55,179 nucleotides of DNA, taken from positions 1 through 55,179 of the forward strand of contig JAKAJV010000029.1 of NCBI GenBank assembly GCA_021813585.1, written 5' to 3'. Positions 32,901 through 42,305 of this stretch are shown here, one piece after another (within the stretch, counting starts at the first letter, position 1; every line of letters begins with the position of its first letter). Made by a program: the position numbers and the translations under genes. The notes beneath the pieces were generated by a model. It saw only the letters and a list, made by a program, of their open reading frames with translations, did no database searches and was not told the DNA's origin. This DNA is from Bacteroidota bacterium. Lineage in GTDB: Bacteria; Bacteroidota; Ignavibacteria; Ignavibacteriales; Ignavibacteriaceae.

Positions 32901-35709
32901 TCTCGGCAGTTATAATAATTTGGATGTATCGAATGCAACTACTTACCCTATAACCGGATTAGCAGCCAACACAACTTATTACTATAGAGTAAGAGCTTAT
33001 AATTCAGGCGGGGCTAGCAGCAACTCGAACACAATACAACAATTAACTGCCGTTGGTGCGCCCACTGCAACTGCAGCTACCAATGTTCAGTCTCAAAGCT
33101 TTTCAGCTAACTGGAATGCAGTAACAGGTGCAACCGGCTACAGGCTGGATGTAGCTACCGATAATGGCTTCACAAGTATACTAGGCAGTTATAATAATCT
33201 GGATGTTTCTAATGTAACTACTTATTCAGTTGCAGGATTAAATGCCAATACAACTTATTATTATAGAGTAAGAGCTTATAATTCCGGCGGGGCTAGCAGC
33301 AATTCCAATACTGTACAACAATTAACTGCCGCAAGCGCGCCTATTGCAACCGCTGCTTCAAATGTTCAGACTATAAGCTTTGCGGCTAACTGGAATGCAG
33401 TAACCGGCGCAAACGGCTACAGACTGGATGTAGCAACCGACAGCGGATTTACAAACATTCTTGCAGGCTATAATAACCTGGATGTTTCTAATGTAGTTAC
33501 TTATCCAATAACAGGCTTATCAGCCAATACGATTTATTATTACAGGCTAAGAGCCTATAACGGAGGGGGAATAAGCGGCAACTCAAATGCAATTTATCAG
33601 CTTACCGCACCTGCGGCACCTGTAGCTGTTAACGCAACTAATATTAAAAGCACCGGATTTACTGCTAACTGGAATGCCGCAGCTGGCGCTACAGGCTATA
33701 GACTGGATGTTGCTACCGATAACGCATTTACTAATTTTGTAGCGGGATTTAATAATTTAAACGTTAACAATGTAACTGCATACCAAGTTACCGGCTTATC
33801 TGCAAATACCAACTATTATTACAGGCTAAGAGCTTATAACACCGGCGGCGGCTCTAGCTTAAATTCAAATACTATTAATTTATTAACGTCAACATCCGCA
33901 CCGGTTGCTACTGCAGCTACCTCTATAACAACATCCAGCTTTACTGCCAACTGGAATACGGTTGCGGGAGCTACGGGATATCAGCTTGATGTAGCACTTG
34001 ATTCAAACTTTATAAATTTTGTTGCCGGGTGGAATAATAAAGATGTTGGTAATGTTACTACGTATTCAGTTAACAGCAATATAACTTCAAACACCAAATA
34101 TTTTTATAGAGTAAGGGCATATAACGGAACAAGCACCAGCGATAACTCAAATACAATTAGCTTAAACACAACCGATCTTCCGCCGCAGCTTGCAAATATA
34201 GAACCGGCGGCATTAAATTATATCGAAGCAAGTCCTGCAGTGCAGGTGACTAATTCTATCACCGTTTCGGACCCGGATAATTCAAATTTAGCATCTGCTT
34301 TAGTTCAGGTAGCTTCAAATTATAAGCAGGGAGAAGATTCTTTATTCACCGATGTTTCGGGGACAAATATTTCTGCTTCGTGGGATGGCTCAACAGGTAA
34401 GCTGTCGTTAACCGGTTCCGATACAAAGGCGAATTATCAGAGTGTGCTTAGGAAGGTAAAATATTTTAACGGAAGCGGCAGCCCGTCCTTTATAACAAGG
34501 ACAGTAAGCTTATCGGTGAATGACGGTATATTGAACAGCAATATTCAAAACAGAATAATTAATTCCCTTGCACTGAAATTACTTTCACCTGTTGCCGGCG
34601 CTACCTGGAGGAGAAACAGTCAGCAGAATATAACCTGGACCAGCAGCAACGTGGGGAACATTAAAATAGAAATTTCCACAGATAACGGGACCACCTGGTC
34701 GACGATTATTTCATCGGTTGCAGCTGCTGCCGGAACTTATTCTTATACAGTTACTGCTAATACTTCGAACCAGTGCATTATAAGATTAACCGATCTAGCT
34801 CTGCCGACTTTAACAAGCCTGAATACCGGCAGCTTTACCATTTACGATATCGTTGTAACTTCTCCTAACGGGGGAGAGAACTGGATGTGCGGAACTGCCC
34901 ATAACATAACCTGGCAAAGCAGTCAAATTTCATTTGTAAAAATTGAATTAACAACAGACGAAGGCAATAACTGGATACTAATAGCTCCTAATGCGAACGC
35001 CGAAAGCCACAGCTACCAGTGGATAATCCCGCCTTATCCGATATCTTCGAAGTGCAGGATAAGAATAACCGATGCATCCGGCCCGGTAAGCACGGATATG
35101 AGTGACGGAGATTTTACGTTAACTCCCAACAACGGCACCTATGGCCAGAATGCGATAACTCTTCTTTCACCCAACGGGGGAGAGAAATGGGCGGGCGGAA
35201 CAACTCAATATATTGTCTTTAGAAAGAATGCATTCTTCCCAAGTGTAAGGCTTGAGTATTCTACTGATAACGGAACCACATGGAATCAGATTTTGAATCA
35301 GCCGTTAAGCGGGCTAACATTTTATCCTTGGCATGTTCCGCTTGTAAATTCCTCCGAATGCAAGATTAGGGTTAGTAATTGGAACAATTCTTTGATGAGT
35401 GTTGAGAGCATGGGGGACTTTTCTATAATAACCCAGGCAATGGCACAGAACTACCCCAACCCGTTTAACCCTACTACGACGATAAAGTACAGCATTCCTT
35501 TTGATGCAAATGTAAAACTAATAATTTACAACGAGCTTGGGCAGGAGGTAGCCAAGCTAGTAAACGGCAGACAAAGCGCAGGTATATACAATGCCGAGTG
35601 GAATGCGGATGCTCTAGCCTCAGGAGTTTATATTTATGTTCTAGATGCAAAATCAACAGACGGCAAGAAGAACTTTCAATCGATAAAGAAGATGATTTTG
35701 ATGAAATAA
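29938..35709 (+). CDS. Giant secreted beta-helix/FN3 protein with T9SS sorting domain
   Basis: A 1923-residue surface or secreted protein. In order: signal peptide (ending near SFAAT); a CSLREA-like start (LTVNTLNDT...SLRSALEYADA); a right-handed beta-helix rich in GG and NN turns (to about residue 360); an Ig-like domain (about 480-570); nine fibronectin type III-like repeats (about 573-1411) with core FSANWNA...YYYRVRAYN; a cadherin-like domain; and three SPNGGE-W-type domains. The C-terminal sorting domain (about 1836-1923) starts QNYPNPFNPTTTIKYSI and ends with a basic KKMILMK tail. An adhesive or matrix role is likely; export is by type IX secretion. Confidence 0.92.
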   Translation: MKFLITGRIKNILIKRSYLLYFSILLTLVLASFSFAATLTVNTLNDTHAAAPASAPTDGSSNISLRSALEYADAVGGTNTINFSVSGTINLSLGEISFGTQAENITIDGSGQNIVINMTGIGQDRIFLIDPPGTVSSVLVTLQNLTFQGGHLTSDIYGGGAILAGGPNNSLTIHSCIFQNNAVPNGNGTGGAINFSGGGILTIDQGTQFLNNQDLDVSNTGGGAVFYFLQNYANLTGSINISHCTFDNNTTNAPSSSTSGGGAIGIQIQGQNTGQTFSASITQNTFANNSATVGYGGAVFIENAFAAGNTVYVNYNRFKGNTAAAGGGGLAYISEPGSVDATNNWWGTNGVPGPLSTDGAGTFNTGGSGSLTTTPWLVLTNTPAQSTICANSSTTITASFLKNSNNQLISASNLGALIGLPINFSATAPTGSNISNAQTTIQPTGTATALYNAGSTGGAGNASATVDFQTVNASITVDTPPSVTTNPTNQTVNDGSLATFTAAASGSPAPAAQWQVSIDNGSTWNNINSATGTTYSITAYAADNGKQFRAIFSNTCNNNVPTNAATLNVIPAAPTAIAATNIQQTSFTANWNPDSITTGYRLDVATTSSFTAGTFVSGYQDLDVHNVTTFTVNTNISGGTTYYYRVRAYNANGTSSSSGTITVLTIPPNPVATAGSNVQAISFSANWNAATGAAGYYLDVATDNAFTNFVSGFNNKDVSNVTTFSVTGLSANTTYYYRTRAYNTTGTSGNSNVITQLTAPAAPIANAASNVLSSSFSANWNAVTGGTGYRIDVATDNGFTNILGSYNNLDVSNVTTYSVTGLSPNSTYYYRVRAYNTGGTSSSSNIISQLTPSGPPTAIAASNIQSSSFSANWNAVAGATGYRIDVATDNGFTSILGSYNNLDAANVTTYSITGLSPSTTYYYRVRAYNGGGTSDNSNTISQQTTPAAPTATAAANVQSTGFSANWNAVTGATGYRIDVATDNAFASILGSYNNLDVSNATTYPITGLAANTTYYYRVRAYNSGGASSNSNTIQQLTAVGAPTATAATNVQSQSFSANWNAVTGATGYRLDVATDNGFTSILGSYNNLDVSNVTTYSVAGLNANTTYYYRVRAYNSGGASSNSNTVQQLTAASAPIATAASNVQTISFAANWNAVTGANGYRLDVATDSGFTNILAGYNNLDVSNVVTYPITGLSANTIYYYRLRAYNGGGISGNSNAIYQLTAPAAPVAVNATNIKSTGFTANWNAAAGATGYRLDVATDNAFTNFVAGFNNLNVNNVTAYQVTGLSANTNYYYRLRAYNTGGGSSLNSNTINLLTSTSAPVATAATSITTSSFTANWNTVAGATGYQLDVALDSNFINFVAGWNNKDVGNVTTYSVNSNITSNTKYFYRVRAYNGTSTSDNSNTISLNTTDLPPQLANIEPAALNYIEASPAVQVTNSITVSDPDNSNLASALVQVASNYKQGEDSLFTDVSGTNISASWDGSTGKLSLTGSDTKANYQSVLRKVKYFNGSGSPSFITRTVSLSVNDGILNSNIQNRIINSLALKLLSPVAGATWRRNSQQNITWTSSNVGNIKIEISTDNGTTWSTIISSVAAAAGTYSYTVTANTSNQCIIRLTDLALPTLTSLNTGSFTIYDIVVTSPNGGENWMCGTAHNITWQSSQISFVKIELTTDEGNNWILIAPNANAESHSYQWIIPPYPISSKCRIRITDASGPVSTDMSDGDFTLTPNNGTYGQNAITLLSPNGGEKWAGGTTQYIVFRKNAFFPSVRLEYSTDNGTTWNQILNQPLSGLTFYPWHVPLVNSSECKIRVSNWNNSLMSVESMGDFSIITQAMAQNYPNPFNPTTTIKYSIPFDANVKLIIYNELGQEVAKLVNGRQSAGIYNAEWNADALASGVYIYVLDAKSTDGKKNFQSIKKMILMK
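31650..34170 (+). repeat. Nine tandem FN3-encoding repeats
   Basis: Nine units of roughly 265-285 bp lie within the giant gene. Units 3 to 7 are the most alike, sharing stretches encoding LGSYNNLD and TTYYYRVRAYN. Units 1, 8 and 9 diverge more. The pattern suggests expansion by unequal exchange in the middle. Confidence 0.85.
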
Positions 35710-35858
35710 CGACATTTGGCACCTCAGAAGTAGGTAAATTTAGAAAAACAACTGTGGTGCGAGATGAAATTAATGAAACATGGCTATGCCGGAAGAATAT
35801 ACTTTTAAAGAAGCCAGTTTACTCCCATTAAATCTGGACGGAAGGATAGTTCATCTGG

Positions 35859-38800
35859 GTGACAAAGAACTTAGTTATAACACTATCAAATTTTATGGCG
35901 CAGCCTCTTCTTTACCACATATCTGTATGCTCGTTGACTAATTTACAGCGCATACTAATCTGGTATCTTCCCATCTTCGCTGCAAATCTTTTTTGCAGCT
36001 TAAACCTTAATGCGCAGTCTCTTGATTTTAAATTTGAACATATCACTGAAAAACAAAACTTATCTCATAACACCGTCGAAGGTATTATTCAGGATAAAGA
36101 AGGATTCATCTGGTTCAGTACTATAGATGGATTGAATCAATTTGACGGATATGCATGCAAAGTTTACAGGCACAACGACGGTGATTCAACTTCAATCTCC
36201 GTAAATTTTCTGCACGGCATCTATGAAGACAGCAAAGGCTACCTCTGGATTTCTACACGAGGCGGCGGGATAAATAGACTTGATAAAAGAACAGGCATAT
36301 TTAAACAGTACAAACATATACCGGGTGATCCGAACAGTCTAAGCAATAACAACGTTAATTGTATTCTCGAAGACAAATCGGGAAACTTCTGGATCGGAAC
36401 TGAAACAGGACTTGATCTGCTTAACCCTCAGAGCGGTATGTGCAAACATTTTAAGCATGAGCCAAATAATCCCATCAGCCTAAGCAGCAATTGGATTAAC
36501 GAGATAATTCAGGATAAAGACGGCTGCCTCTGGATAAGTTCCTTTAACGGCTTAAATAAATACGATCCTGTTTCTAAAAAATTTATGAGATACTTCAACG
36601 AAAGAAATAATAGAAACAGTCTTAGTGAAAACTTCACTACATCATTGTTTGAAGATGAAGACGGAATAATTTGGATCGGGACAAAAGGAGGAGGACTAAA
36701 TAGCTTTGATAAGGAAAAAAATCTCTTCAGTAGATACAACGAAGCAATGCTGAAAAGCCTTTCTTCATTACCGCTGAATATCAACTCCATAATTTTGTTT
36801 GAAAAAGATCAGCTTCTAATAGGAACAGAAGGAGAAGGACTTCTCCTCTTCGATAAGAAAAAAAATATTTTTTACGCCTTCAAGCACGAGCCTCGCAACA
36901 GTTTTTCAATCAGCAGCGATATTGTTACCGGTATTTGCAAAGACAATCAAAACAATATTTGGATTGGAACTTGGGGAGGCGGCGTAAATAAATTAGCGGG
37001 ACAGAAAAAAGAATTTAACTTGATAAGTTCTGCAATGCTCGACAAAGCCTCACCGCATTCTGCCTCTGTATTTGCATTATGGAAGGATAAACAAAATAAC
37101 GTCTGGATTGGGACTAAAGCAAAAGGATTAACAAAACTTAATCGCAGCTCAAATACATTTTATAAACATTACTTGAACAGCAGCAAAGGTATCAATGCAA
37201 TTTACGAAGACAAGCAAGGTTTCTTATGGCTAGCTTCCGAAGGCTTGATAAGGTTTAACAAAAGAGACGGCAGTTATAAAATTTTTAATTCTGATCCGGA
37301 TGATGAAAACTCAGTCAGCAGCAATGATATAAAATGCATAAACGCAGACAGCAAAGGAAACTTATGGATAGGAACAGAGGACGGCGGCGCTTGCAGCTTT
37401 AACCCCAAAACAAATAAGTGGAAAAGGTATTTTAATAATAAAAATAATCCAACGCTGGTGCGCTGTATTTATGAAGACAAAGCTGGAAATATTTGGCTCG
37501 GCACTTATAGAAGCGGGTTAATTAAACTAGAAATGAAGACCGGTAAAGCTGTAACATACTCGCAAAATCCTGCCGATATTTATAGTCTTAGCAATAACGA
37601 TGTAAGATGTATAATGGAATCTTCCGACAATGAAATGTGGATAGCAACATACGGAGGAGGCATAAATAAATATGACAGCTCATCTGGAAGATTCTATTCA
37701 ATCAAGGAAAACGATGGTTTATCAAATAATTTTACTTATGGTATACTTGAGGACGAGGAAGGGAATTTCTGGATAAGCACAAACTACGGATTAACAAAAT
37801 ATAACCGGAAGAATAATTCATTTAAGATTTACACACAGGAAGACGGACTGCAGAATAACGAATTTAATACAGGCGCATTCTTAAAAGCTGATGACGGCGA
37901 AATGTTTTTCGGAGGCATAAGCGGCTTTAACAATTTCTATCCCGGTAAAATAAAAGACAATATTCATATCCCGCCGGTTTATCTTACTTCATTCAAAATT
38001 TTTGATAAGGAAATAAAACTCGATAGCTTGATTACATACAAAAAGAATATTTCCCTTTCATACGACGATAAATTTTTCTCTTTCGATTTTACCGCGCTGG
38101 ATTTTATAAATCATGTGCAAAACCGCTATGCCTATAAGCTTGAAGGCTTCGATAGAGATTGGATAAGAACCGGACAAAGGAGGTTTGCAAGCTACACTAA
38201 TCTCGATCCCGGCCAATATAATTTCCGTGTTATTGCCTGTAACAGCGACGGAATTTGGAATACAACCGGCGCAAGCTTGAGGATAGTAATTTTACCTCCC
38301 TTCTGGATGACATGGTGGTTTGAAACTATACTCGGGGTCGTTTTGCTGTCGGCTTTAATTGGTACCGTAAGGTACTACTCAACAAGAAAATTAAAAGAAC
38401 ATATTCGCGCGCTCGAAAAAGAACAGGCTGTAAGGAAAGAAAGAGAGAGAATATCGAGAGACCTGCATGATAATGTCGGATCGCAGTTAACATATCTAAT
38501 CAGTTCAATTGATAACCTAACATTTGCGCGAGAAAATCATTCACTCAAAACAGTAGTTGACAGGTTGAAAGATGTAAGCGCTTACGGAAGGAAGACAATA
38601 AAAGAACTTCGAGACACCATCTGGGCAATGAAACATGAAGATGCGGAAATCAGTCAGCTGATCTTAAAGCTGAATGAATTAAGGCAGGAAATAAACAGCA
38701 GCCTAAGCAGTCTTCATATGGAGATTAATAATTCTGTTACAAAGCCGGTAACACTAAATGCTCAACAGACTCTGAGCTTGTATCGCATTACTCAAGAAGC

Positions 38801-39035
38801 CCTTCAAAACATCATAAAGCATTCTCGTGCATCCAAGGTTGAAATAAGTTTTTCTGAAATACAAAGCAAAATTCTTTTACAGATAAAAGATAACGGCAAA
38901 GGTTTCGATATTGATAATACCATAAAAGGCAACGGATTGACAAATATGAAAAACAGATGCGAAGATGCCGGCGGGAAATTCCAAATTAGCAGTTCGGGAA
39001 ATGGTACTGTAATTAGCTGCCTTTTTGAAAAATAG
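35859..39035 (+). CDS. Propeller-sensor histidine kinase (Reg_prop/Y_Y_Y, HisKA_3)
   Basis: A 1058-residue membrane kinase. A signal region (IWYLPIFAANLFCSLNLNAQ) is followed by a periplasmic double beta-propeller of about 14 repeats (IWIGTxGGGLNKFD type), then a Y_Y_Y domain (FDFTALDF...YKLEGFDRDWI) and one membrane segment (WWFETILGVVLLSALIG). The HisKA_3 dimerisation helix has the phospho-His in SRDLHDNVGSQL, and the ATPase domain has NGKGFD and GNGLTNMKNR. Unlike many Bacteroidota hybrid systems, the receiver is separate: a NarL-type regulator gene follows 115 bases later. The start may be GTG 35859 or ATG 35895. Confidence 0.92.
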   Translation: MTKNLVITLSNFMAQPLLYHISVCSLTNLQRILIWYLPIFAANLFCSLNLNAQSLDFKFEHITEKQNLSHNTVEGIIQDKEGFIWFSTIDGLNQFDGYACKVYRHNDGDSTSISVNFLHGIYEDSKGYLWISTRGGGINRLDKRTGIFKQYKHIPGDPNSLSNNNVNCILEDKSGNFWIGTETGLDLLNPQSGMCKHFKHEPNNPISLSSNWINEIIQDKDGCLWISSFNGLNKYDPVSKKFMRYFNERNNRNSLSENFTTSLFEDEDGIIWIGTKGGGLNSFDKEKNLFSRYNEAMLKSLSSLPLNINSIILFEKDQLLIGTEGEGLLLFDKKKNIFYAFKHEPRNSFSISSDIVTGICKDNQNNIWIGTWGGGVNKLAGQKKEFNLISSAMLDKASPHSASVFALWKDKQNNVWIGTKAKGLTKLNRSSNTFYKHYLNSSKGINAIYEDKQGFLWLASEGLIRFNKRDGSYKIFNSDPDDENSVSSNDIKCINADSKGNLWIGTEDGGACSFNPKTNKWKRYFNNKNNPTLVRCIYEDKAGNIWLGTYRSGLIKLEMKTGKAVTYSQNPADIYSLSNNDVRCIMESSDNEMWIATYGGGINKYDSSSGRFYSIKENDGLSNNFTYGILEDEEGNFWISTNYGLTKYNRKNNSFKIYTQEDGLQNNEFNTGAFLKADDGEMFFGGISGFNNFYPGKIKDNIHIPPVYLTSFKIFDKEIKLDSLITYKKNISLSYDDKFFSFDFTALDFINHVQNRYAYKLEGFDRDWIRTGQRRFASYTNLDPGQYNFRVIACNSDGIWNTTGASLRIVILPPFWMTWWFETILGVVLLSALIGTVRYYSTRKLKEHIRALEKEQAVRKERERISRDLHDNVGSQLTYLISSIDNLTFARENHSLKTVVDRLKDVSAYGRKTIKELRDTIWAMKHEDAEISQLILKLNELRQEINSSLSSLHMEINNSVTKPVTLNAQQTLSLYRITQEALQNIIKHSRASKVEISFSEIQSKILLQIKDNGKGFDIDNTIKGNGLTNMKNRCEDAGGKFQISSSGNGTVISCLFEK

Positions 39036-39049
39036 GCAGTTTGCCTTAT

Positions 39050-39069
39050 TGATTAGGCAATACGTTTTG
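39050..39069 (+). terminator. Weak hairpin between kinase and regulator genes
   Basis: TTGCCT and AGGCAA form a 6-bp stem around an 8-nt loop, 15 bases after the kinase stop. There is no long T tract, so it may attenuate rather than end transcription. Confidence 0.35.
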
Positions 39070-39150
39070 GTTAGAATAGCTACGCTATTTTAGAAGTCTA
39101 AAAATTTCAAAAAGTTTTTTATTAATTATACCTTATACCCAATACCCTTT

Positions 39151-39801
39151 ATGAAAATAAGTGTAGCCATAGCAGAAGATAATACTTTATTAGCAGCATC
39201 GCTAAAAGAAAAATTAGAGCTGTTTGAGGATATCGAGTTTAAATTCCAGGTAGTTAACGGCAGGGCTTTATTAGAAAAACTTTCAACCGGCATCTATGTA
39301 GATGCAATCCTAATGGATATAGAAATGCCTGAGATGGGCGGCATTGAAGCCGCGGCGTTAGTAACTGAAAAATATCCTAACATAAAAATTATCATGCTCA
39401 CTGTTTTTGATGACGAAGAAAAAATATTCAAGGCAATTCTTTCCGGCGCAATGGGATATTTGCTTAAAGACGAAACTCCAGAAAAAATATATGAAGGAAT
39501 TAAAATGGTTGTGGAAGGCGGAGCGCCAATGTCGCCTATTATTGCCGCCAAGTCTATGGCTATATTAAGAAATCCAGATATAGTTAAAAACAAAAATGAA
39601 AAGACTGGCTTTGCAATATCGGAAAGAGAAATAGACGTGCTTGAAAAATTGAGCAAAGGATTAAACTACAACGAAATTGCGGAAGACTTGTTTATCTCTC
39701 CCTTTACTGTACGAAAACACATTGAGAATATTTACCGCAAGCTTCAAGTGAAAAACAAAATGCAGGCTGTTCAGAAGGCTAAGAATTTTAGAATCATTTA
39801 G
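39151..39801 (+). CDS. NarL/FixJ-type response regulator
   Basis: A 216-residue regulator with a receiver domain (acidic pocket AEDN, phospho-Asp in LMDIEMPEMGG, Thr in MLTVFDD, Lys in YLLKDETPEKI). The C-terminal LuxR-type HTH reads ISEREIDVLEKLSKGLNYNEIAEDLFISPFTVRKHIENIYRKL. It lies directly after the propeller kinase and is its likely partner. Target genes may include the two T9SS cargo genes downstream. Confidence 0.94.
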   Translation: MKISVAIAEDNTLLAASLKEKLELFEDIEFKFQVVNGRALLEKLSTGIYVDAILMDIEMPEMGGIEAAALVTEKYPNIKIIMLTVFDDEEKIFKAILSGAMGYLLKDETPEKIYEGIKMVVEGGAPMSPIIAAKSMAILRNPDIVKNKNEKTGFAISEREIDVLEKLSKGLNYNEIAEDLFISPFTVRKHIENIYRKLQVKNKMQAVQKAKNFRII

Positions 39802-39975
39802 AACATTCCTAACCACCCCGTAATCTGTCTGTTAGACCAATCATAAACTCAACTAAAACTTCAATGCCAAAATACGGCAAATGACTTATTGATACCTCTT
39901 CATCGCGCCGGTATTTTTGAAATAGTACCTCAGCGGAATCTGGACAGCATTTTTCAAATTAAAGGAAAAATAGTT

Positions 39976-42216
39976 ATGAAAAATACAATTCAATTTTGTA
40001 TTGCTTTTGTTCTAATGGCTTCATCAATTATTAAAGCGCAAACCGGGGTTCATATACAGGAACGCTCGGGCAACCGGGTATGGATTCATAACAAGGATTC
40101 TGTTTACATGTCCGTCGGGACTAAAGATTTTAGCCGCGTGTGCCTGGTTAATCCCAAAACTAAAGAGTGGAAATATCTGAACACTAACCAGAATGATTAT
40201 CATGAATACACCGGCTTTTTTGTAATGAAAAATAATTTGGAAGGGGTAATGAGCTATCCTTATAATCCAAATAAAGTTTATAAAACGACTGACGGCTGGC
40301 AAACAATTACTGTAGTAGCTAACGCACCCACTCTGAATCAGCTCGTTGTTACCGATGCCGGTTATGTTGGTTTTAATTCAACTTTCAAAAATCTTTATTT
40401 CTCTCCCGACGGGCTGACATGGAACGTTGTTGCTACCGGAGGTTCAACCGATATATGCGAGCTTCGTTCTTATAAAAATAAAGCTATACTTTATACCGGC
40501 AATGAAAGCGGCAGTTTTGTTTCTACAGACGGTGGGAAAAATTTTTCCTATGTTGATATTAAAATGAGCTTCCCAGGATTCGGTAAGGGAAAGCTTATTA
40601 ATTTTATTATGTTCTCGCAAGATACCTTGCTCGCAATTACTGCGGATGCAAAACTCTATAAAACTTTTGACTGCGGCACTACTGCATGGACATCTTTCTC
40701 ACTTCCTGCCGTAGCAAGAATAGCGATAGTAAAAAATATAAATGAAATTTATGCGGGCGACCAGGTAGGCAAAGCTTATTTTACCTCGGACGGGGGTGTT
40801 TCGTGGCAGCAAAAAAAGGGAATCGCAGCCTCTACAGGATTTTATATCGACAGTATATTATATCAGTGGCCTGTCTCCGTTTCCTCTGATAACGGAGATA
40901 CGTGGAATGATTTTCTCCCGATTTTCTCAAGCAATAATTTTAACGATATCAGCTTTAACGGCAGCAAAGGAATTCTTGCAGCAGGCAATGGGGCTGTAAA
41001 TATATCACTCGATAAAGGGCGCTCTTTCAGCAGCGATATTAAACTTCCCACTTCTCAAAATATAAATGCTGTAAAAGTTTTGGATAACGGTGATCTTTTG
41101 GCGGAGGATGGTTCCGGGAAAATTTTTTACAGCATAGACAGCGGTAAAAATTGGACCAAGAACGCATCCGGCGCTTCGGGTAATGGCTTCCGTACTTCTG
41201 CTGAAGACAGTGTTATTTTGTTTGGCGGCTTCACACAGTATCCCTCCATCTCAAAAGATCACGGCAAAACTTTTACTACTATTTTTGTTAAAGGCGGAAC
41301 TCATACTCAAACTGTTATGCCAAACGGGACAATGCTTGATGCCGCAGCATGGTTTGATTATTCAACCTTCACTGATAAAGGATGGGTAATTTCTAAATGG
41401 ACAATTGACGGCACCCAAACAATACTTGATTCCATTGCCGTTTTAAATGAATCGCTCGCAGATATTCATAATGCTGCTGATAATACCGGCTACTTGATTA
41501 CAATTGAAAAGACAACCAAGCAAACGAGAATCTACAAAACAACTTCGGGATGGTCATTAGGCAGTACTAAATTAGTAAGCACAATTGACCCGGTGAAGCC
41601 GGGCATTACAAATTACGAGAACAATCCTTTCGTCAACCGCAAAATGAGAATACAGACTTTTGGGAAAGACACTGTTATACTTTCCGGTACCGGCAATACT
41701 TTTTATCATATTTCTTATGATGGCGGCTTAAGCTGGAACCTGGACAGCATCGACGTACACTCGGCATATCCCAAGCTTTATCCAAACATGAGGAACTCTT
41801 ATTTTTTTAATTCGAAAGAATTCATCTTTACTCTTAACAACCAGGGATTATATCTTAATGTTAATTCATCAACTGGAAATATTACGGCAATAAATCAGTT
41901 AAAGCAAAATCAGCAGTCTATACCGCTCCATTATGAATTGTTCCAGAACTACCCAAATCCCTTCAATCCGTCAACAACAATCAAATACCAAATTCCAAAT
42001 TCCGGTTTTGTAACTCTAAAGGTATATGACTTACTTGGTAGAGAAGCAGCAACGCTTGTAAATGAAGAACAAACAGCAGGAGAACACTCGGTGCAATTTT
42101 CTACAAACAACAACCAACAAACTACAAACCACAAACGACTGTCAAGCGGAGTTTACGTATATAAATTAAGCGTCAACGGATACAGCACGGCTAAAAAGCT
42201 TTTGCTTTTGAAATAA
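39976..42216 (+). CDS. T9SS-sorted beta-propeller protein (BNR/sialidase-like)
   Basis: About 746 residues. A signal peptide (MKNTIQFCIAFVLMASSIIKAQ) sets the start at ATG 39976, with AAAGGA before it; an upstream in-frame ATG at 39889 is unlikely. The body has repeated F.S.DGG.-W motifs (SFVSTDGGKNFSYVD, AYFTSDGGVSWQQKK) typical of BNR/photosystem II stability-factor-like propellers. The C-terminal sorting domain begins QNYPNPFNPSTTIKYQI and ends AKKLLLLK. Enzymatic residues are not evident. It is probably a surface-bound or secreted binding protein. Confidence 0.85.
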   Translation: MKNTIQFCIAFVLMASSIIKAQTGVHIQERSGNRVWIHNKDSVYMSVGTKDFSRVCLVNPKTKEWKYLNTNQNDYHEYTGFFVMKNNLEGVMSYPYNPNKVYKTTDGWQTITVVANAPTLNQLVVTDAGYVGFNSTFKNLYFSPDGLTWNVVATGGSTDICELRSYKNKAILYTGNESGSFVSTDGGKNFSYVDIKMSFPGFGKGKLINFIMFSQDTLLAITADAKLYKTFDCGTTAWTSFSLPAVARIAIVKNINEIYAGDQVGKAYFTSDGGVSWQQKKGIAASTGFYIDSILYQWPVSVSSDNGDTWNDFLPIFSSNNFNDISFNGSKGILAAGNGAVNISLDKGRSFSSDIKLPTSQNINAVKVLDNGDLLAEDGSGKIFYSIDSGKNWTKNASGASGNGFRTSAEDSVILFGGFTQYPSISKDHGKTFTTIFVKGGTHTQTVMPNGTMLDAAAWFDYSTFTDKGWVISKWTIDGTQTILDSIAVLNESLADIHNAADNTGYLITIEKTTKQTRIYKTTSGWSLGSTKLVSTIDPVKPGITNYENNPFVNRKMRIQTFGKDTVILSGTGNTFYHISYDGGLSWNLDSIDVHSAYPKLYPNMRNSYFFNSKEFIFTLNNQGLYLNVNSSTGNITAINQLKQNQQSIPLHYELFQNYPNPFNPSTTIKYQIPNSGFVTLKVYDLLGREAATLVNEEQTAGEHSVQFSTNNNQQTTNHKRLSSGVYVYKLSVNGYSTAKKLLLLK

Positions 42217-42305
42217 TTATTATCCCGGAAGAATTGTATAAAAAATGTGGATACGAATTTTACTTATTGATTATTGTCTTTTAATTATTACAAGGAAGGT
42301 TAATT

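Noticed and set aside
39889-39975. N-terminal extension of the first T9SS propeller protein
   Set aside because: A typical signal peptide with a ribosome binding site begins at 39976, so the upstream in-frame codons are unlikely to be translated.
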